From the NCBI RefSeq assembly GCF_003985145.1, contig NZ_ML133526.1, forward strand, positions 162,026 through 226,025: DNA of 64,000 bases. The letters run 5' to 3'. The stretch comes from Rhizobium anhuiense (GTDB lineage Bacteria > Pseudomonadota > Alphaproteobacteria > Rhizobiales > Rhizobiaceae). The translations under genes and the position numbers were made by a program. The notes under the pieces are model-generated. The model worked only from the letters and a program-made list of their open reading frames with translations, had not been told where the DNA came from and ran no database searches. Of this stretch, positions 51,639 to 60,667 are shown piece by piece (the first letter of the stretch is position 1; each line of letters starts with the position of its first letter).

Positions 51639-54600
51639 TCAGGCTTTTTGCAGCCTCCAGGTCCTGACTTCGAACGGCATGATGTCGGCAGGTCCAATCC
51701 GCTCCATCGGCTCTTCGAGAATGTTCAGCGGCTGCGATGCCGCCCATCCGGAAGGCAGGCCGAGGGAGAGCCGGCCGCGCCGGCCGGCCGGTTCATAGAG
51801 GCGCAGGATGAGGCCATCGCCTTCTTCCGCCGGCTTCAAGCCCGAAAAAGCGACGGGTGTGCCGTTGACGGTAAGCGGCGCGAAAGTGCCGGCGGAGAGG
51901 CCGTTGGCTTCGGCCGCGACGAGCGGCTGATTGAGATCGATCGCCTCGTCGAGAACACCGCCTTCATGCCAGGCACCCTCATGCGGCATCAGCGCATAGG
52001 TAAAGCTCTGCTCACCTTCATCGGCCAGCGGATCCGGATAGATCGGCCCGCGCACCAGGCTCATGCCGATCACATTGCCGCGGGCGCTATGGCCATATTT
52101 GGCATTGTTGAGCAGCGCGACGCCGAAGCCCGGCTCGCTGATATCGACGAAGCGATGGGCGACAGCCTCGAACATCGCCTGTTCCCAGGAGGTGTTCGTA
52201 TGGGTTGCCCGCTCGACGACGCCGAAAGCGCATTCGAACGTCGCCTTCCGGGCCTGGACGGCGACCGGGTTCAGCGTACGCAGAAGGGTGCGGCGGTCGT
52301 GCCAGTCGATCGTCGTTTCGATGTCGAGCCGCCGGGCGTTGGCCGTCAGCACATAGGTCTGCGTGACGCTTGAATTCCGGTAGCGGTAAATGACGCGGAT
52401 CGCTGCGCGGTGCGGGCCTTCTTCGACGAGGGCGATGCTCTCCGGCGCATCGAGGCGAATGGCCTTTTCGGCATAATCGGCATCGATGTCCCAGGCGTCC
52501 CAATTGCGCGGCTTGTCGGCCGGATAGACCCAGAGCTGATTTGCCGAGCCGTCGATCGCTTCCCGGCCCGTTGCCTTGTGGATGAGACTGACAACCGCGC
52601 CGTCCCCGCCGATGGCGACGGAGATGTGGTCGTTTTCGAGACGGTCGGAGCCTGCCCTCAGCCCGCCCGCCGGCTTGAGCGCACGCTTGTCGAAGACCGC
52701 GACGGACAAGGGGGCGACGAGATCGGCGGCCGCGACGACCGTGCCATCGGAGAGCGTTGTGCTGAGCGGCCTGGCCGCAAGAGACGGATTGACGACGACG
52801 AGGGCGTCTCCAACCCCGCCCTTCGGCAGATTGGCCGACAGCGCCTGCAATGACTTTGCCTGCTCGGCTTTGGCATGGTCGATGACCCCACCCAGTTCCT
52901 GCTCGGCATCCTGATAGACCTCACGGATGCTCGAGCCCGGCAGAATGTCGTGAAATTCGTTCTTCAACACCACGCGCCAATCGGCTTCGAGGCTTTGGGG
53001 CCTGCCTGCTCCGAGCATATGCGCCAGCGAAGCGATGGTTTCCGCGGTGATCAGCGCACGTTCGGCCTGGCGATGCTTGCGCTTGACGCCGCTTTGCGAC
53101 GTCAGCGTGGCGCGGTGCAGTTCGAGATAGATTTCACCGTCCCACACGGGAAGGGTCTTTTCCCCAGCAGTGCGGTGCGCCTGCTCGTAATAGCTTTTGA
53201 CGGTGCCCCAGCGTGCCTGCGGGATCGCCGGGAAATCGCGCAGCTGCACTTCGCGCTCGACCATTTCCGGCGTGACGCCGCCGCCGCCGTCGCCGTAGCC
53301 GACGGCCAGAAGCGACGTATGGTGCTGCGTCTTGCCGCGGAAATTCTTCCATGTCGGCACGAAGCAATCGGGCTGCACGAAGCCGTTGTAACCCTGCATC
53401 GGATTGTCGAACGTATGGGTCAGCACCCGGCTGCCGTCGAGCCCCTTCCACCAGAAGAGATCGGAGGGAATATGGTTGGTCTCGCTCCAATTGACCTTGA
53501 TCGTGAAGAAGCTGTCGATGCCGCCCTGTCTCAGGATCTGCGGCAGCGCGCCGGAGAAGCCGAAGCAATCCGGCAACCAGCAAACCGTATGGCGCGTGCC
53601 GAAGGTCTTCTCGAAATAACGCTGGCCGTAGAGAACCTGACGGGCGAGACTTTCACCGGTCGGCATGTTCGTATCGGGTTCCACCCACATGCCGCCGACG
53701 GTTTCCCACTTACCTTCGGCGACCTTCTGCTTGATGCGCTCGAGAAGGTCCGGGTCTTCCTCCTCCATCTGCGCGTAATAATGGGCGGTCGATTGATTGA
53801 AACGAAAATCATCGGAGCGCTCCATCAGCGACAGCGCCGTATTGAAGGTGCGTCGCATTTTCCGCCGCGTCTCGCGATAGGGCCAGAGCCAGGCGAGATC
53901 GATATGCGCATGCCCCGTGAGCAGCAGTTCTCCATTCGGCGGAAAGCGCTTCTGCAGCTCCTTCAGCCGCGCCGTCAGAGCCTCGAAGGCCGTAGCTGCC
54001 GAAGCGCTTTGCTCGTCCGTGAGGCCCGCCGGATTAGCTTCAAGCTCCGGCAGTTCCCAGATTTTCTGCTGCATGACCGCGCCTGACGTGCGGGAGATGT
54101 AAGCCGCCGTATCCGACGGCCAGTCGAGGCTGCGCAGCGCATGTTCGGCGGCATCCATCAGATGCGGCACGACTTCATGCTCGCCGAGCGCCTCGATCGC
54201 CTCGGCAACCTGCTTCAACAGAAGATGCAGACGGTGAGCGGGACCGTCGAGCCAGATAAACCGGGCCTTGTTGAGCCGCGGTGCGCGATTGGGCTCGCCG
54301 AACGGAAAACGGGCGACGGTTTCCGTTGCGATTGAAAAGCGGCGGCCCTTCAGCGGGAATTCCTGATGATAGGGATCGAGACCGAATGTTTCCGTCTCGC
54401 CGTCGGGATAGCTCAGCGTAATCAGGCTCTCGCCACCGAGATCGAGCTGCAGGCGAATACCGTCGAGAGGCCACGCTTCGGGTGCCTCGGCGGTTGCAGC
54501 AAAATGCACCACCCCCTGGCGGTGCGGCCAATCCTGGTGATGTGCGATCGGCTCGCCCTCGAAGGTCCAGCCGTCGATCGCAGCACTGTGTCGATCCCGC

Positions 54601-54665
54601 CAATGAGCGAGCTCGGCAATGCGGACTTTCAGACGATCGAGACGCTGGGCAATGGTCAGAGGCAT
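51639..54665 (-). CDS. Glycoside hydrolase family 38 alpha-mannosidase
   Basis: A 1008-residue GH38 enzyme with intact zinc and catalytic motifs: GHAHIDLAWLWPYRET (251 on; H252, H254, D256 region), MWVEPDTNMPTGESL (326 on) and the nucleophile in WLPDCFGFSGALPQIL (D366). The long C-terminal beta-sandwich domains are complete. No signal peptide, so it removes alpha-linked mannose from imported oligosaccharides in the cytoplasm. It is divergent from the ROK regulator at 54885, with the operator candidate at 54783-54802 in between. The ABC importer at 57474-63893 is the natural supplier. Confidence 0.96.
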   Translation of the reverse strand: MPLTIAQRLDRLKVRIAELAHWRDRHSAAIDGWTFEGEPIAHHQDWPHRQGVVHFAATAEAPEAWPLDGIRLQLDLGGESLITLSYPDGETETFGLDPYHQEFPLKGRRFSIATETVARFPFGEPNRAPRLNKARFIWLDGPAHRLHLLLKQVAEAIEALGEHEVVPHLMDAAEHALRSLDWPSDTAAYISRTSGAVMQQKIWELPELEANPAGLTDEQSASAATAFEALTARLKELQKRFPPNGELLLTGHAHIDLAWLWPYRETRRKMRRTFNTALSLMERSDDFRFNQSTAHYYAQMEEEDPDLLERIKQKVAEGKWETVGGMWVEPDTNMPTGESLARQVLYGQRYFEKTFGTRHTVCWLPDCFGFSGALPQILRQGGIDSFFTIKVNWSETNHIPSDLFWWKGLDGSRVLTHTFDNPMQGYNGFVQPDCFVPTWKNFRGKTQHHTSLLAVGYGDGGGGVTPEMVEREVQLRDFPAIPQARWGTVKSYYEQAHRTAGEKTLPVWDGEIYLELHRATLTSQSGVKRKHRQAERALITAETIASLAHMLGAGRPQSLEADWRVVLKNEFHDILPGSSIREVYQDAEQELGGVIDHAKAEQAKSLQALSANLPKGGVGDALVVVNPSLAARPLSTTLSDGTVVAAADLVAPLSVAVFDKRALKPAGGLRAGSDRLENDHISVAIGGDGAVVSLIHKATGREAIDGSANQLWVYPADKPRNWDAWDIDADYAEKAIRLDAPESIALVEEGPHRAAIRVIYRYRNSSVTQTYVLTANARRLDIETTIDWHDRRTLLRTLNPVAVQARKATFECAFGVVERATHTNTSWEQAMFEAVAHRFVDISEPGFGVALLNNAKYGHSARGNVIGMSLVRGPIYPDPLADEGEQSFTYALMPHEGAWHEGGVLDEAIDLNQPLVAAEANGLSAGTFAPLTVNGTPVAFSGLKPAEEGDGLILRLYEPAGRRGRLSLGLPSGWAASQPLNILEEPMERIGPADIMPFEVRTWRLQKA

Positions 54666-54782
54666 GGCTTATCCTATTGAAAATCGACGGCGACAATCCG
54701 TGGTCATAGTTTTGGGAGATGAAGATGGTGCGACCGGCATCGCGATTTGCCCGGTCTCCTCCTCCAAGCAATTCCGAGAGCT

Positions 54783-54802
54783 TTAGATTAAGTAACTTTG
54801 AT
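54783..54802. promoter_or_regulatory. ROK-regulator operator candidate (GH38/ROK gap)
   Basis: TTAGATTAAGTAACTTTGAT; its reverse complement matches 19 of 20 bases with 57379-57398. The core AAGTAACTT is near-palindromic. It lies 118 bases before the mannosidase and 83 before the ROK gene. Confidence 0.65.
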
Positions 54803-54884
54803 TTCCCGTCAAGCCCGTAAGAAATTCATTGCGGTGGACGCAGGCGTGATACACAAGCGTCTTGTAGCTCTAAGGACGGCGACC

Positions 54885-56024
54885 ATGCGGTATCTTCGAT
54901 CAGGGCCGCGTCGGCTTCAAACCCAGGACACGGGCGCCCCGCGTGCCAAAACAGTCGGTCTGCGATCCGGTGAAATCGCCGATCGAAACATTCGCGTCAT
55001 CCTGGAAGCCATCCGCCGCCATGGTCCGCTGACGCGAATGGAGCTTGGCCGCCATTGCGGCCTGACCGGCCCGGGCATTACCAATATTCTCCGCCGATTG
55101 GCCGAGGAGAAGCTCGTCACCTCCAACCGCCGCAACGGCTCGGGCGGCGGTGCGACGGCGACCGAATTTGCCCTGCGCCCGGAAGGCGCTTTCTCGATCG
55201 GCGTCAAGCTTCGCCAGAGGCGCGGCGAGATGGTGCTCATCGATCTCAGCGGCCAGGTGCATGACCGGGTCTATTTCGGCCTGGAGCCAGCAGACAAGGT
55301 CAAGCTGGTGCACGCGGCCGTCAGGGACATGGTCGATCGCCACGCGATGTTGCCGATCATCGGCCTAGGCATCGCCGCCAACGACTGGACGGACGAACAA
55401 AGCGATCAAATCGCCGCCATGTCGACGATTGCGCGTCCCTATGTCGAGAACGAATGCACGGCGAGCCTTCTCGCCGAACGCACGATCGGCAGCTCCGCCA
55501 GGGAAGGCGGACTGGCGATGATCATCATCGATGACGACATCCAGGCCGGTTTTCTCATCCGCGGCATTCCTTATTCCGGCGTGCATGGCAGGGCGGGCAG
55601 CATCGGCGAAATGTTGACCGGCCCGGACAATGTTCAGCTGAACACCGTCGTCGGTTTCGAGTCACTGCGATCGCGGATCGGCGACCAGGACTTCACCCGC
55701 CTGCTGAAGGGCGAGGAAATCTCCTCGCCATCGCTGTCGCAATGGATACGGGAGGCCGCCGGCCATCTGCTCGATCCGATCATCGCCATGGCCGGCTTCC
55801 TTGCCCCGAGCGTCGTCATGATCGGCAGCGATCTGCCGCAGGGCGTGATCGAAGCGCTGATCCATCAGCTTTCGATCGAGCGCCGCGACACCTCCACGAG
55901 ACCGTTGCTGACACCCTGGATTTCGCCGATGAAACCGGCGAGCTTCAGCGGCGGCGGCGTTGCGCTGGGGGCTGCCCTCCTGCCCTTCCTCAACACTTTA
56001 CTGCTGCCGCCGGCTTCCGCTTGA
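54885..56024 (+). CDS. ROK-family transcriptional regulator (first copy)
   Basis: A 379-residue NagC/XylR-type protein. The N-terminal winged helix-turn-helix (NIRVILEAIRRHGPLTRMEL, then GLTGPGITNILRRLAEEKLV) is followed by a ROK fold. The kinase phosphate loop DxGxT is absent and the zinc CxCGxxGC cluster is missing (HGRAGSIGEMLT in its place), so it is a regulator without kinase activity. An in-frame TTG at 54798 would put the start inside the operator, so ATG 54885 with AAGGACGG is chosen. Likely represses the mannosidase, itself and the importer operon. Confidence 0.9.
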   Translation: MRYLRSGPRRLQTQDTGAPRAKTVGLRSGEIADRNIRVILEAIRRHGPLTRMELGRHCGLTGPGITNILRRLAEEKLVTSNRRNGSGGGATATEFALRPEGAFSIGVKLRQRRGEMVLIDLSGQVHDRVYFGLEPADKVKLVHAAVRDMVDRHAMLPIIGLGIAANDWTDEQSDQIAAMSTIARPYVENECTASLLAERTIGSSAREGGLAMIIIDDDIQAGFLIRGIPYSGVHGRAGSIGEMLTGPDNVQLNTVVGFESLRSRIGDQDFTRLLKGEEISSPSLSQWIREAAGHLLDPIIAMAGFLAPSVVMIGSDLPQGVIEALIHQLSIERRDTSTRPLLTPWISPMKPASFSGGGVALGAALLPFLNTLLLPPASA

Positions 56025-56032
56025 GAGCCGGC

Positions 56033-57079
56033 TCAGCCGAGCGCTTCATCGGTGTGGCTAAGATCGGAGGCCAGCGCCTTATCCAGGACTTTCTGGATAT
56101 TGGCGGCGCGGCGGAAGGACGGTTCCTGCGTCCTGCCCGCCCGCACGGCTTGGACGAAACGCTGGTAATTCGTCTCGACCGGATCGAACGGCACGTCGCG
56201 CCAGGTCGCCGTGTGCACGTCTTCGCCGAGGCAGGCGCGAAGCGTCGACTTTCCGGTATCGTAAATCATCTCGATCGAGCCGGTTTCGCCATAGACCCGG
56301 AGACGCAGCTGATCCATCTGTCCGGCCGCCGTGCGCGTCGCCTGGATCGTCCCGATCGCGCCATTGGCGAAATCGACATTCATCGTGAAGCTGTCATTGG
56401 CATCTAGATCATATTCGCCGATCTTGTGCCCCGGCGCCTTGTCGAAGGTTTTCAGCCGCGCGAAGACATGGGCAACGTCGAGGCCGGAACCGTAGGAGGC
56501 GAAATCGACGATATGGATGCCGATATCGCCGAGCGCGCCGTTCGATCCATGCTTCTTGCTCAGCCGCCACAGCCATTTGCTTTCGCTCTTCCAATCGCCC
56601 CAGTGACGGCCGACCAGCCAGCTTTGCAGATGGGACGCCTCGACGTGGCGCACGTCTCCTATTTCGCCGGCGAGCACCATCTGCCGGCCTTTCTGGAGGG
56701 CGGGCGAGTTGCGATAGGTGAAATTGACCATGCCGACCTTGCCCGATCGTTCGATCGCCTCGGTCATCTCCATGGCCTTGACCGCATCGGTGGCGAGCGG
56801 TTTTTCGCAGAAGACATGCTTGCCGGCGGCGATCGCCTGAAGCGTCGTCGGGTGGTGGATGCTATCAGGCGTGACGTTCGCCACCGCATCGAACTCGCCC
56901 CAGGCGAGCGCCTCTCCGAGAGACGTGAAATGGTTGGCGATGCCATGTTCGGTGCAGAAGGCCGCGAGCCTTTCCGGGACGACGTCGACGCCGCCCAGGA
57001 CGCTGACGCCTTCGATCGCCTTGAAGTTGGCGGCATGCTGGTTGGCCATGCCGCCGGTACCGAGAATGAGTAAACGCAT
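56033..57079 (-). CDS. Gfo/Idh/MocA-family NAD(P)-dependent oxidoreductase
   Basis: A 348-residue oxidoreductase: Rossmann motif LLILGTGGMANQHAANFKAI, the EKP motif FCEKPLATDAVKAMEM and the C-terminal alpha/beta domain (GSNGALGDIGIHIVDFASYG). The family oxidises inositols, glucosides and sugar derivatives. A GGAGG ribosome site precedes the ATG. It converges on the ROK gene with an 8-base gap, and its start faces the importer operon across 394 bases. It may modify a sugar liberated from the imported mannoside. Confidence 0.93.
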   Translation of the reverse strand: MRLLILGTGGMANQHAANFKAIEGVSVLGGVDVVPERLAAFCTEHGIANHFTSLGEALAWGEFDAVANVTPDSIHHPTTLQAIAAGKHVFCEKPLATDAVKAMEMTEAIERSGKVGMVNFTYRNSPALQKGRQMVLAGEIGDVRHVEASHLQSWLVGRHWGDWKSESKWLWRLSKKHGSNGALGDIGIHIVDFASYGSGLDVAHVFARLKTFDKAPGHKIGEYDLDANDSFTMNVDFANGAIGTIQATRTAAGQMDQLRLRVYGETGSIEMIYDTGKSTLRACLGEDVHTATWRDVPFDPVETNYQRFVQAVRAGRTQEPSFRRAANIQKVLDKALASDLSHTDEALG

Positions 57080-57368
57080 CTTATCCTCCCTTGGCGCGTC
57101 CTATCGGACGCGGGTGTGTCAGAGCTGATTCCGGCAGCGCAGCCGGACAAAATCGCACTCCTGCCATCGCGGCCATCCGCGGTCGCCTCGTCCTCTTCTT
57201 CAGGAAAATTTCGGTTGATGCCCCACGCGCCCGACAACACGCTCCATCGCTTTAATGGCGCGGATCCTTTTCCAGAAATCGATCTCGATTTTCGGAAATT
57301 ATGCGCTAGCTGCTGTTGATTGTCGCCAGCATCTCAACCTCCCAGGCTCTGGCCTTCCAAGCTGTGGC
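57080..57368. other. Non-coding part of the MocA/ABC divergent region, with a small hairpin
   Basis: No gene is evident. CGCGTCC (57095-57101) and GGACGCG (57106-57112) pair perfectly around TATC, 15 bases before the oxidoreductase start on the minus strand, so its leader RNA could fold. The rest is featureless apart from a GC-to-AT shift toward the importer promoter. Confidence 0.5.
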
Positions 57369-57398
57369 TTGACATCAAATCAAAGTAACTTAATCTAA
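57369..57398 (+). promoter_or_regulatory. Promoter with ROK operator for the mannoside importer operon
   Basis: A perfect TTGACA (57369-57374) is followed by ATCAAAGTAACTTAATCTAA (57379-57398), the inverse copy of the site at 54783-54802. A TAATCT at 57391-57396 could serve as -10 with a 16-base spacer. The operator thus covers the core promoter, as expected for repression. The importer gene starts 75 bases downstream. Confidence 0.65.
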
Positions 57399-57473
57399 TT
57401 AATGCAGCACGGAATTGAGGAGAGGTCAACCGACCGCCAGGCTGTATTCGTTCAAATGGGGAGGAGACCCATC

Positions 57474-58772
57474 ATGAAGAGCGCCACCGTCAGCGCATTT
57501 GCGCTGAGCACAATGTTATTTTCAGCATCCACGTCATTTGCCCAGGAACTTGCCACCAAGGACAGGATCGGCCTTGCCGATGCGCCAAAATCCCTCGTCG
57601 TCCGCCTGACGAACGATAGTCCGAACAATTCGGATCCGGCCATCGCCGAGGGCTATCAGCAGCTCTTCGTCGATTTCATCAAGAAGCATCCCGACTGGAA
57701 ATTGCAGATGCAGTTCATGTCGTCGGATATCGGCACGGAACAGGCCAAGATGCTGGAGCAGGCCAAGGCCGGCAACGCGCCCGACTGCGCCGCGGTCGAC
57801 TCCTTCGTGCTCTCGCAGTTCATGGTCAATCACGTGCTGGCGGACTTCACGCCGTATTTTTCGAAGGAGGAAGTGGACGACCTCTTCCCCTTCATCCGCA
57901 GCGGCATCACCGATAAGGACCAGACGGTCCGCGCGTGGTGGTGGGATACCGATCTTCGTGTGCTCTACCGCAACAAGTCGATTGTATCAGATGCGCCGCA
58001 GACCTGGGACGACCTGAAAAAGGCTGCGCTCGCCTCCACCAAGGAAGGCATGGAAGGCGTTCTGTTCAACGGCGGACGCTGGGAAGGTACGACCTTTGAC
58101 TGGCTGGCGAACTATTGGGCGCTGGGCGGCAAGCTCGTCGACGATAGCGGCAAGCCTGTGTTCGGCGAAGGCGAGAACAAGGAGAAATTCCTGAAGGCGC
58201 TGAATTATTTCAAGGATCTCGTCGATTCCGGCGCCGCGCCCAAACGCGTCACCACGATCGCGAATTATGACGACATGAATGCTGCGGCGGCAGCGGGAAC
58301 GACGGCACTCTTCATCGGCGGCAACTGGCAATATGCGCAGCTGAAGACGACGCTTGAAGAAGACGAGTTCAAGAATTGGACCTTCTCACCGATCCCCGGC
58401 CCCGCGGCCGATCAACTCTCGACCGGCACGGGCGGCTGGACGATCGCCTCCTTCAGCAAGGACAAGGACAAGATCGAGATGTGCGCAAACCTTGCACGCG
58501 AGGTCTATATGGGGCCGGCAAATGCGCTGCAGCAGCAGCTGCCGACCAGAAAGTCGCTCTTCGACAAGTATGAGGTCTTCTCCACCGAAGCCAACAAGAC
58601 CTTCGCCAAGGCTCTGGTCGACGGCCAGGCGCGCCCCGGCGTACCGATCTATCCCGAGATCTCCAACCAGATCCAGATCATGATGGGCGACGTGCTCTCG
58701 GGGACCAAGACACCGGAAGACGCCTTAAATGCCGCCTTCAACGCCGCATTGGAGGCCTACAAGCGGCTGTAG
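57474..58772 (+). CDS. Sugar ABC transporter substrate-binding protein (CUT1)
   Basis: A 432-residue periplasmic protein. The signal peptide (SAFALSTMLFSASTSFAQEL) is cleaved near AQ at residue ~23. The mature family-1 solute-binding fold includes DSFVLSQFMVNHVLADFTPY, AWWWDTDLRVLYRNKSIVSD and LFIGGNWQYAQLKTTLEEDE. The ATG at 57474 follows GGGGAGGAG and is preferred over the longer upstream frame. It heads the operon that includes two permeases, a ROK regulator, an isomerase and the ATPase. Probable ligand: a mannose-containing oligosaccharide, from context. Confidence 0.93.
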   Translation: MKSATVSAFALSTMLFSASTSFAQELATKDRIGLADAPKSLVVRLTNDSPNNSDPAIAEGYQQLFVDFIKKHPDWKLQMQFMSSDIGTEQAKMLEQAKAGNAPDCAAVDSFVLSQFMVNHVLADFTPYFSKEEVDDLFPFIRSGITDKDQTVRAWWWDTDLRVLYRNKSIVSDAPQTWDDLKKAALASTKEGMEGVLFNGGRWEGTTFDWLANYWALGGKLVDDSGKPVFGEGENKEKFLKALNYFKDLVDSGAAPKRVTTIANYDDMNAAAAAGTTALFIGGNWQYAQLKTTLEEDEFKNWTFSPIPGPAADQLSTGTGGWTIASFSKDKDKIEMCANLAREVYMGPANALQQQLPTRKSLFDKYEVFSTEANKTFAKALVDGQARPGVPIYPEISNQIQIMMGDVLSGTKTPEDALNAAFNAALEAYKRL

Positions 58773-58800
58773 TGCCGGGCGTCCGTGACGCTTCCAATCG

Positions 58801-58828
58801 CGACGGCGCCTGCTCTCAGGCGCCGTCG
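58801..58828 (+). promoter_or_regulatory. Intercistronic hairpin behind binding-protein gene
   Basis: CGACGGCGCCTG (58801-58812) and CAGGCGCCGTCG (58817-58828) form a perfect 12-bp stem with a 4-base loop, 28 bases after the binding-protein stop and 29 before the permease. Confidence 0.75.
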
Positions 58829-58857
58829 ACATTGCCAACCCCGGACAGAGAGGCCCA

Positions 58858-59787
58858 ATGAGCCCCATTGCCATCGAGGCTGACAGCCCGCCTCAAAGCA
58901 GAACGTTCATGCGTCGTTTCGCCGGCGCGCCCCTGCCCTGGATCATGCCCGTGATCGTCGTCATCGGCATCTTCTACCTCTATCCCGTCATCGACGTTTT
59001 CCGACTCTCCTTCACCAATGCGACGCTGATCGGCGACAATCAGGAATATACGCTTGGGTCGATCACCAATGCGCTGAGCTCGCCGCAACTGCCCGACATT
59101 CTCTGGGCAACCCTGATCTTCGTCGGCGGCAGCGTGATCGGCCAGCAGATCCTGGGCCTGGCGGTCGCCGTCACGGTCATTCGCGGCGAAAAGCGCGGCC
59201 TGTTCGGCACCACCATCCTGAGGACGACAGCGCTCGTCGCCTGGGTCGTGCCGGGCATTGCCGGCGGCATCATCTGGCAGATGCTCTTTTCCGAAGCGCC
59301 TTACGGCGCGCTGAACAGCATATTGCGGCTGATGCATCTGCCTGTTGTCGCCTGGCTTTCCGATCCGGCCATGGCGCCATGGTCGACGCTGATATCGAAC
59401 ATCTGGCGCGGCACGGCCTTTTCGATGGTCGTCATGTATGCGGCACTGAAGGCGATCGATCCCTCGCTCTACGAAGCGGCGGAGGTGGACGGCGCAACCG
59501 CATCGCAGCAGTTCTTCTTCGTCACGCTTCCGCAGCTGCGCGCCGCAATCCTCGTCAACATGATCCTCATCACCATCCAGACCGTGAATACTTTCGATGC
59601 GATCATCACGCTGACGGGCGGCGGACCGGGGCGCGCGACCGAGGTGATCTCGCTCTACGTCTTCAATATCGTCTTCAGAAACTACGACCTCTCCGGCGGC
59701 AGCGTGCTTTCCGTGCTTATGTTGATCATCAGCCTCGGACTTGCCTTCGTCTACGCGTCATTCCTGCCGAAGGAGGAAGAGCAATGA
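58858..59787 (+). CDS. Sugar ABC transporter permease (MalF type)
   Basis: A 309-residue permease with an N-terminal helix (MPVIVVIGIFYLYPVIDVFR), five further helices and the EAA loop IDPSLYEAAEVDGATASQQF. It partners the permease whose start overlaps its stop (ATGA at 59784-59787). Inner membrane, CUT1 importer. Confidence 0.95.
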   Translation: MSPIAIEADSPPQSRTFMRRFAGAPLPWIMPVIVVIGIFYLYPVIDVFRLSFTNATLIGDNQEYTLGSITNALSSPQLPDILWATLIFVGGSVIGQQILGLAVAVTVIRGEKRGLFGTTILRTTALVAWVVPGIAGGIIWQMLFSEAPYGALNSILRLMHLPVVAWLSDPAMAPWSTLISNIWRGTAFSMVVMYAALKAIDPSLYEAAEVDGATASQQFFFVTLPQLRAAILVNMILITIQTVNTFDAIITLTGGGPGRATEVISLYVFNIVFRNYDLSGGSVLSVLMLIISLGLAFVYASFLPKEEEQ

Positions 59788-60626
59788 GCGGACGGACAGG
59801 AACGCGGCTCGGCGATTTCTTCAGCTATCTGTTCATGCTGGCGATGTTCGTATTCTTCGCCGGCCCCCTCACCTATCTCCTGTCGATGGCGATGCGTGAC
59901 AAGCGCGAGATCTATCGCGGCGTGGCGCGGTATATTCCGAACAATCCCACCATCGACAATTTCATCACCGTTCTGAACAACAGCTATTTTCCGGTCTATC
60001 TCTGGAACGGCCTCAAGCTTGCGGCCTTGAGCGGCTTCGGCGTGCTGATCGTCGCATTGCCCGCAGCCTACGCCTTTTCCCGGTTTCAATTCCGCGGCAA
60101 AGGCCTGTCGATGATGGCGCTGCTTCTCTTCCAGATGATCTCGCCGCTTGTCATCATGGTGCCACTCTACCGCTACATGAACCGGCTCGGTCTGCTGGAT
60201 ACGCATTTTGCCGTCGTCATGGTCTATATCGCGCTCGGCGTTCCGCTGGCGACCTGGCTTTTGAAGAGCACGGTCGACGGCATCCCGCGCAGCCTCGACG
60301 AAGCGGCCATGATCGACGGCTGCAACCGGTTTTCGGTATTCTGGCGCATCATCCTGCCATTGTCGGCGCCGGGCATTGCCTCGGTCTTCATCATCACGGT
60401 GATTGCCGGCTGGTCGCAATTCCTGGTGCCTTTCCTGCTGCTCACGAAAAATGACCTGATGCCGATCGGCGTCGGAATCTTTAACTTCCGCGGCATGCAA
60501 ACCGACTCGTCCATTCAACTGCTTGCCGCCGCCTGCCTGATCTCGGTCGTTCCGGCGATCGTGGCCTTTCTGTCGCTGCAGCGGCTGATCCTCGGCGCGA
60601 TGACCAGCGGCGCCGTCAAGGGATGA
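59784..60626 (+). CDS. Sugar ABC transporter permease (MalG type)
   Basis: A 280-residue permease with the EAA loop PRSLDEAAMIDGCNRFSVFW and the C-terminal LILGAMTSGAVKG. The ATG at 59784 overlaps the upstream stop and is preceded by AGGAGGAAGAG; the longer frame upstream is a shadow of the MalF-type gene. Its stop overlaps a possible start of the ROK gene. Confidence 0.95.
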   Translation: MSGRTGTRLGDFFSYLFMLAMFVFFAGPLTYLLSMAMRDKREIYRGVARYIPNNPTIDNFITVLNNSYFPVYLWNGLKLAALSGFGVLIVALPAAYAFSRFQFRGKGLSMMALLLFQMISPLVIMVPLYRYMNRLGLLDTHFAVVMVYIALGVPLATWLLKSTVDGIPRSLDEAAMIDGCNRFSVFWRIILPLSAPGIASVFIITVIAGWSQFLVPFLLLTKNDLMPIGVGIFNFRGMQTDSSIQLLAAACLISVVPAIVAFLSLQRLILGAMTSGAVKG

Positions 60627-60667
60627 GGGTCGGTTCGGTCTCCATGCGCGATGAAGGATTTGACCCG

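Noticed and set aside
57402..57473. N-terminal extension of the mannoside binding protein from 57402
   Set aside because: The extra residues are polar and precede a normal signal peptide; GGGGAGGAG supports the start at 57474.
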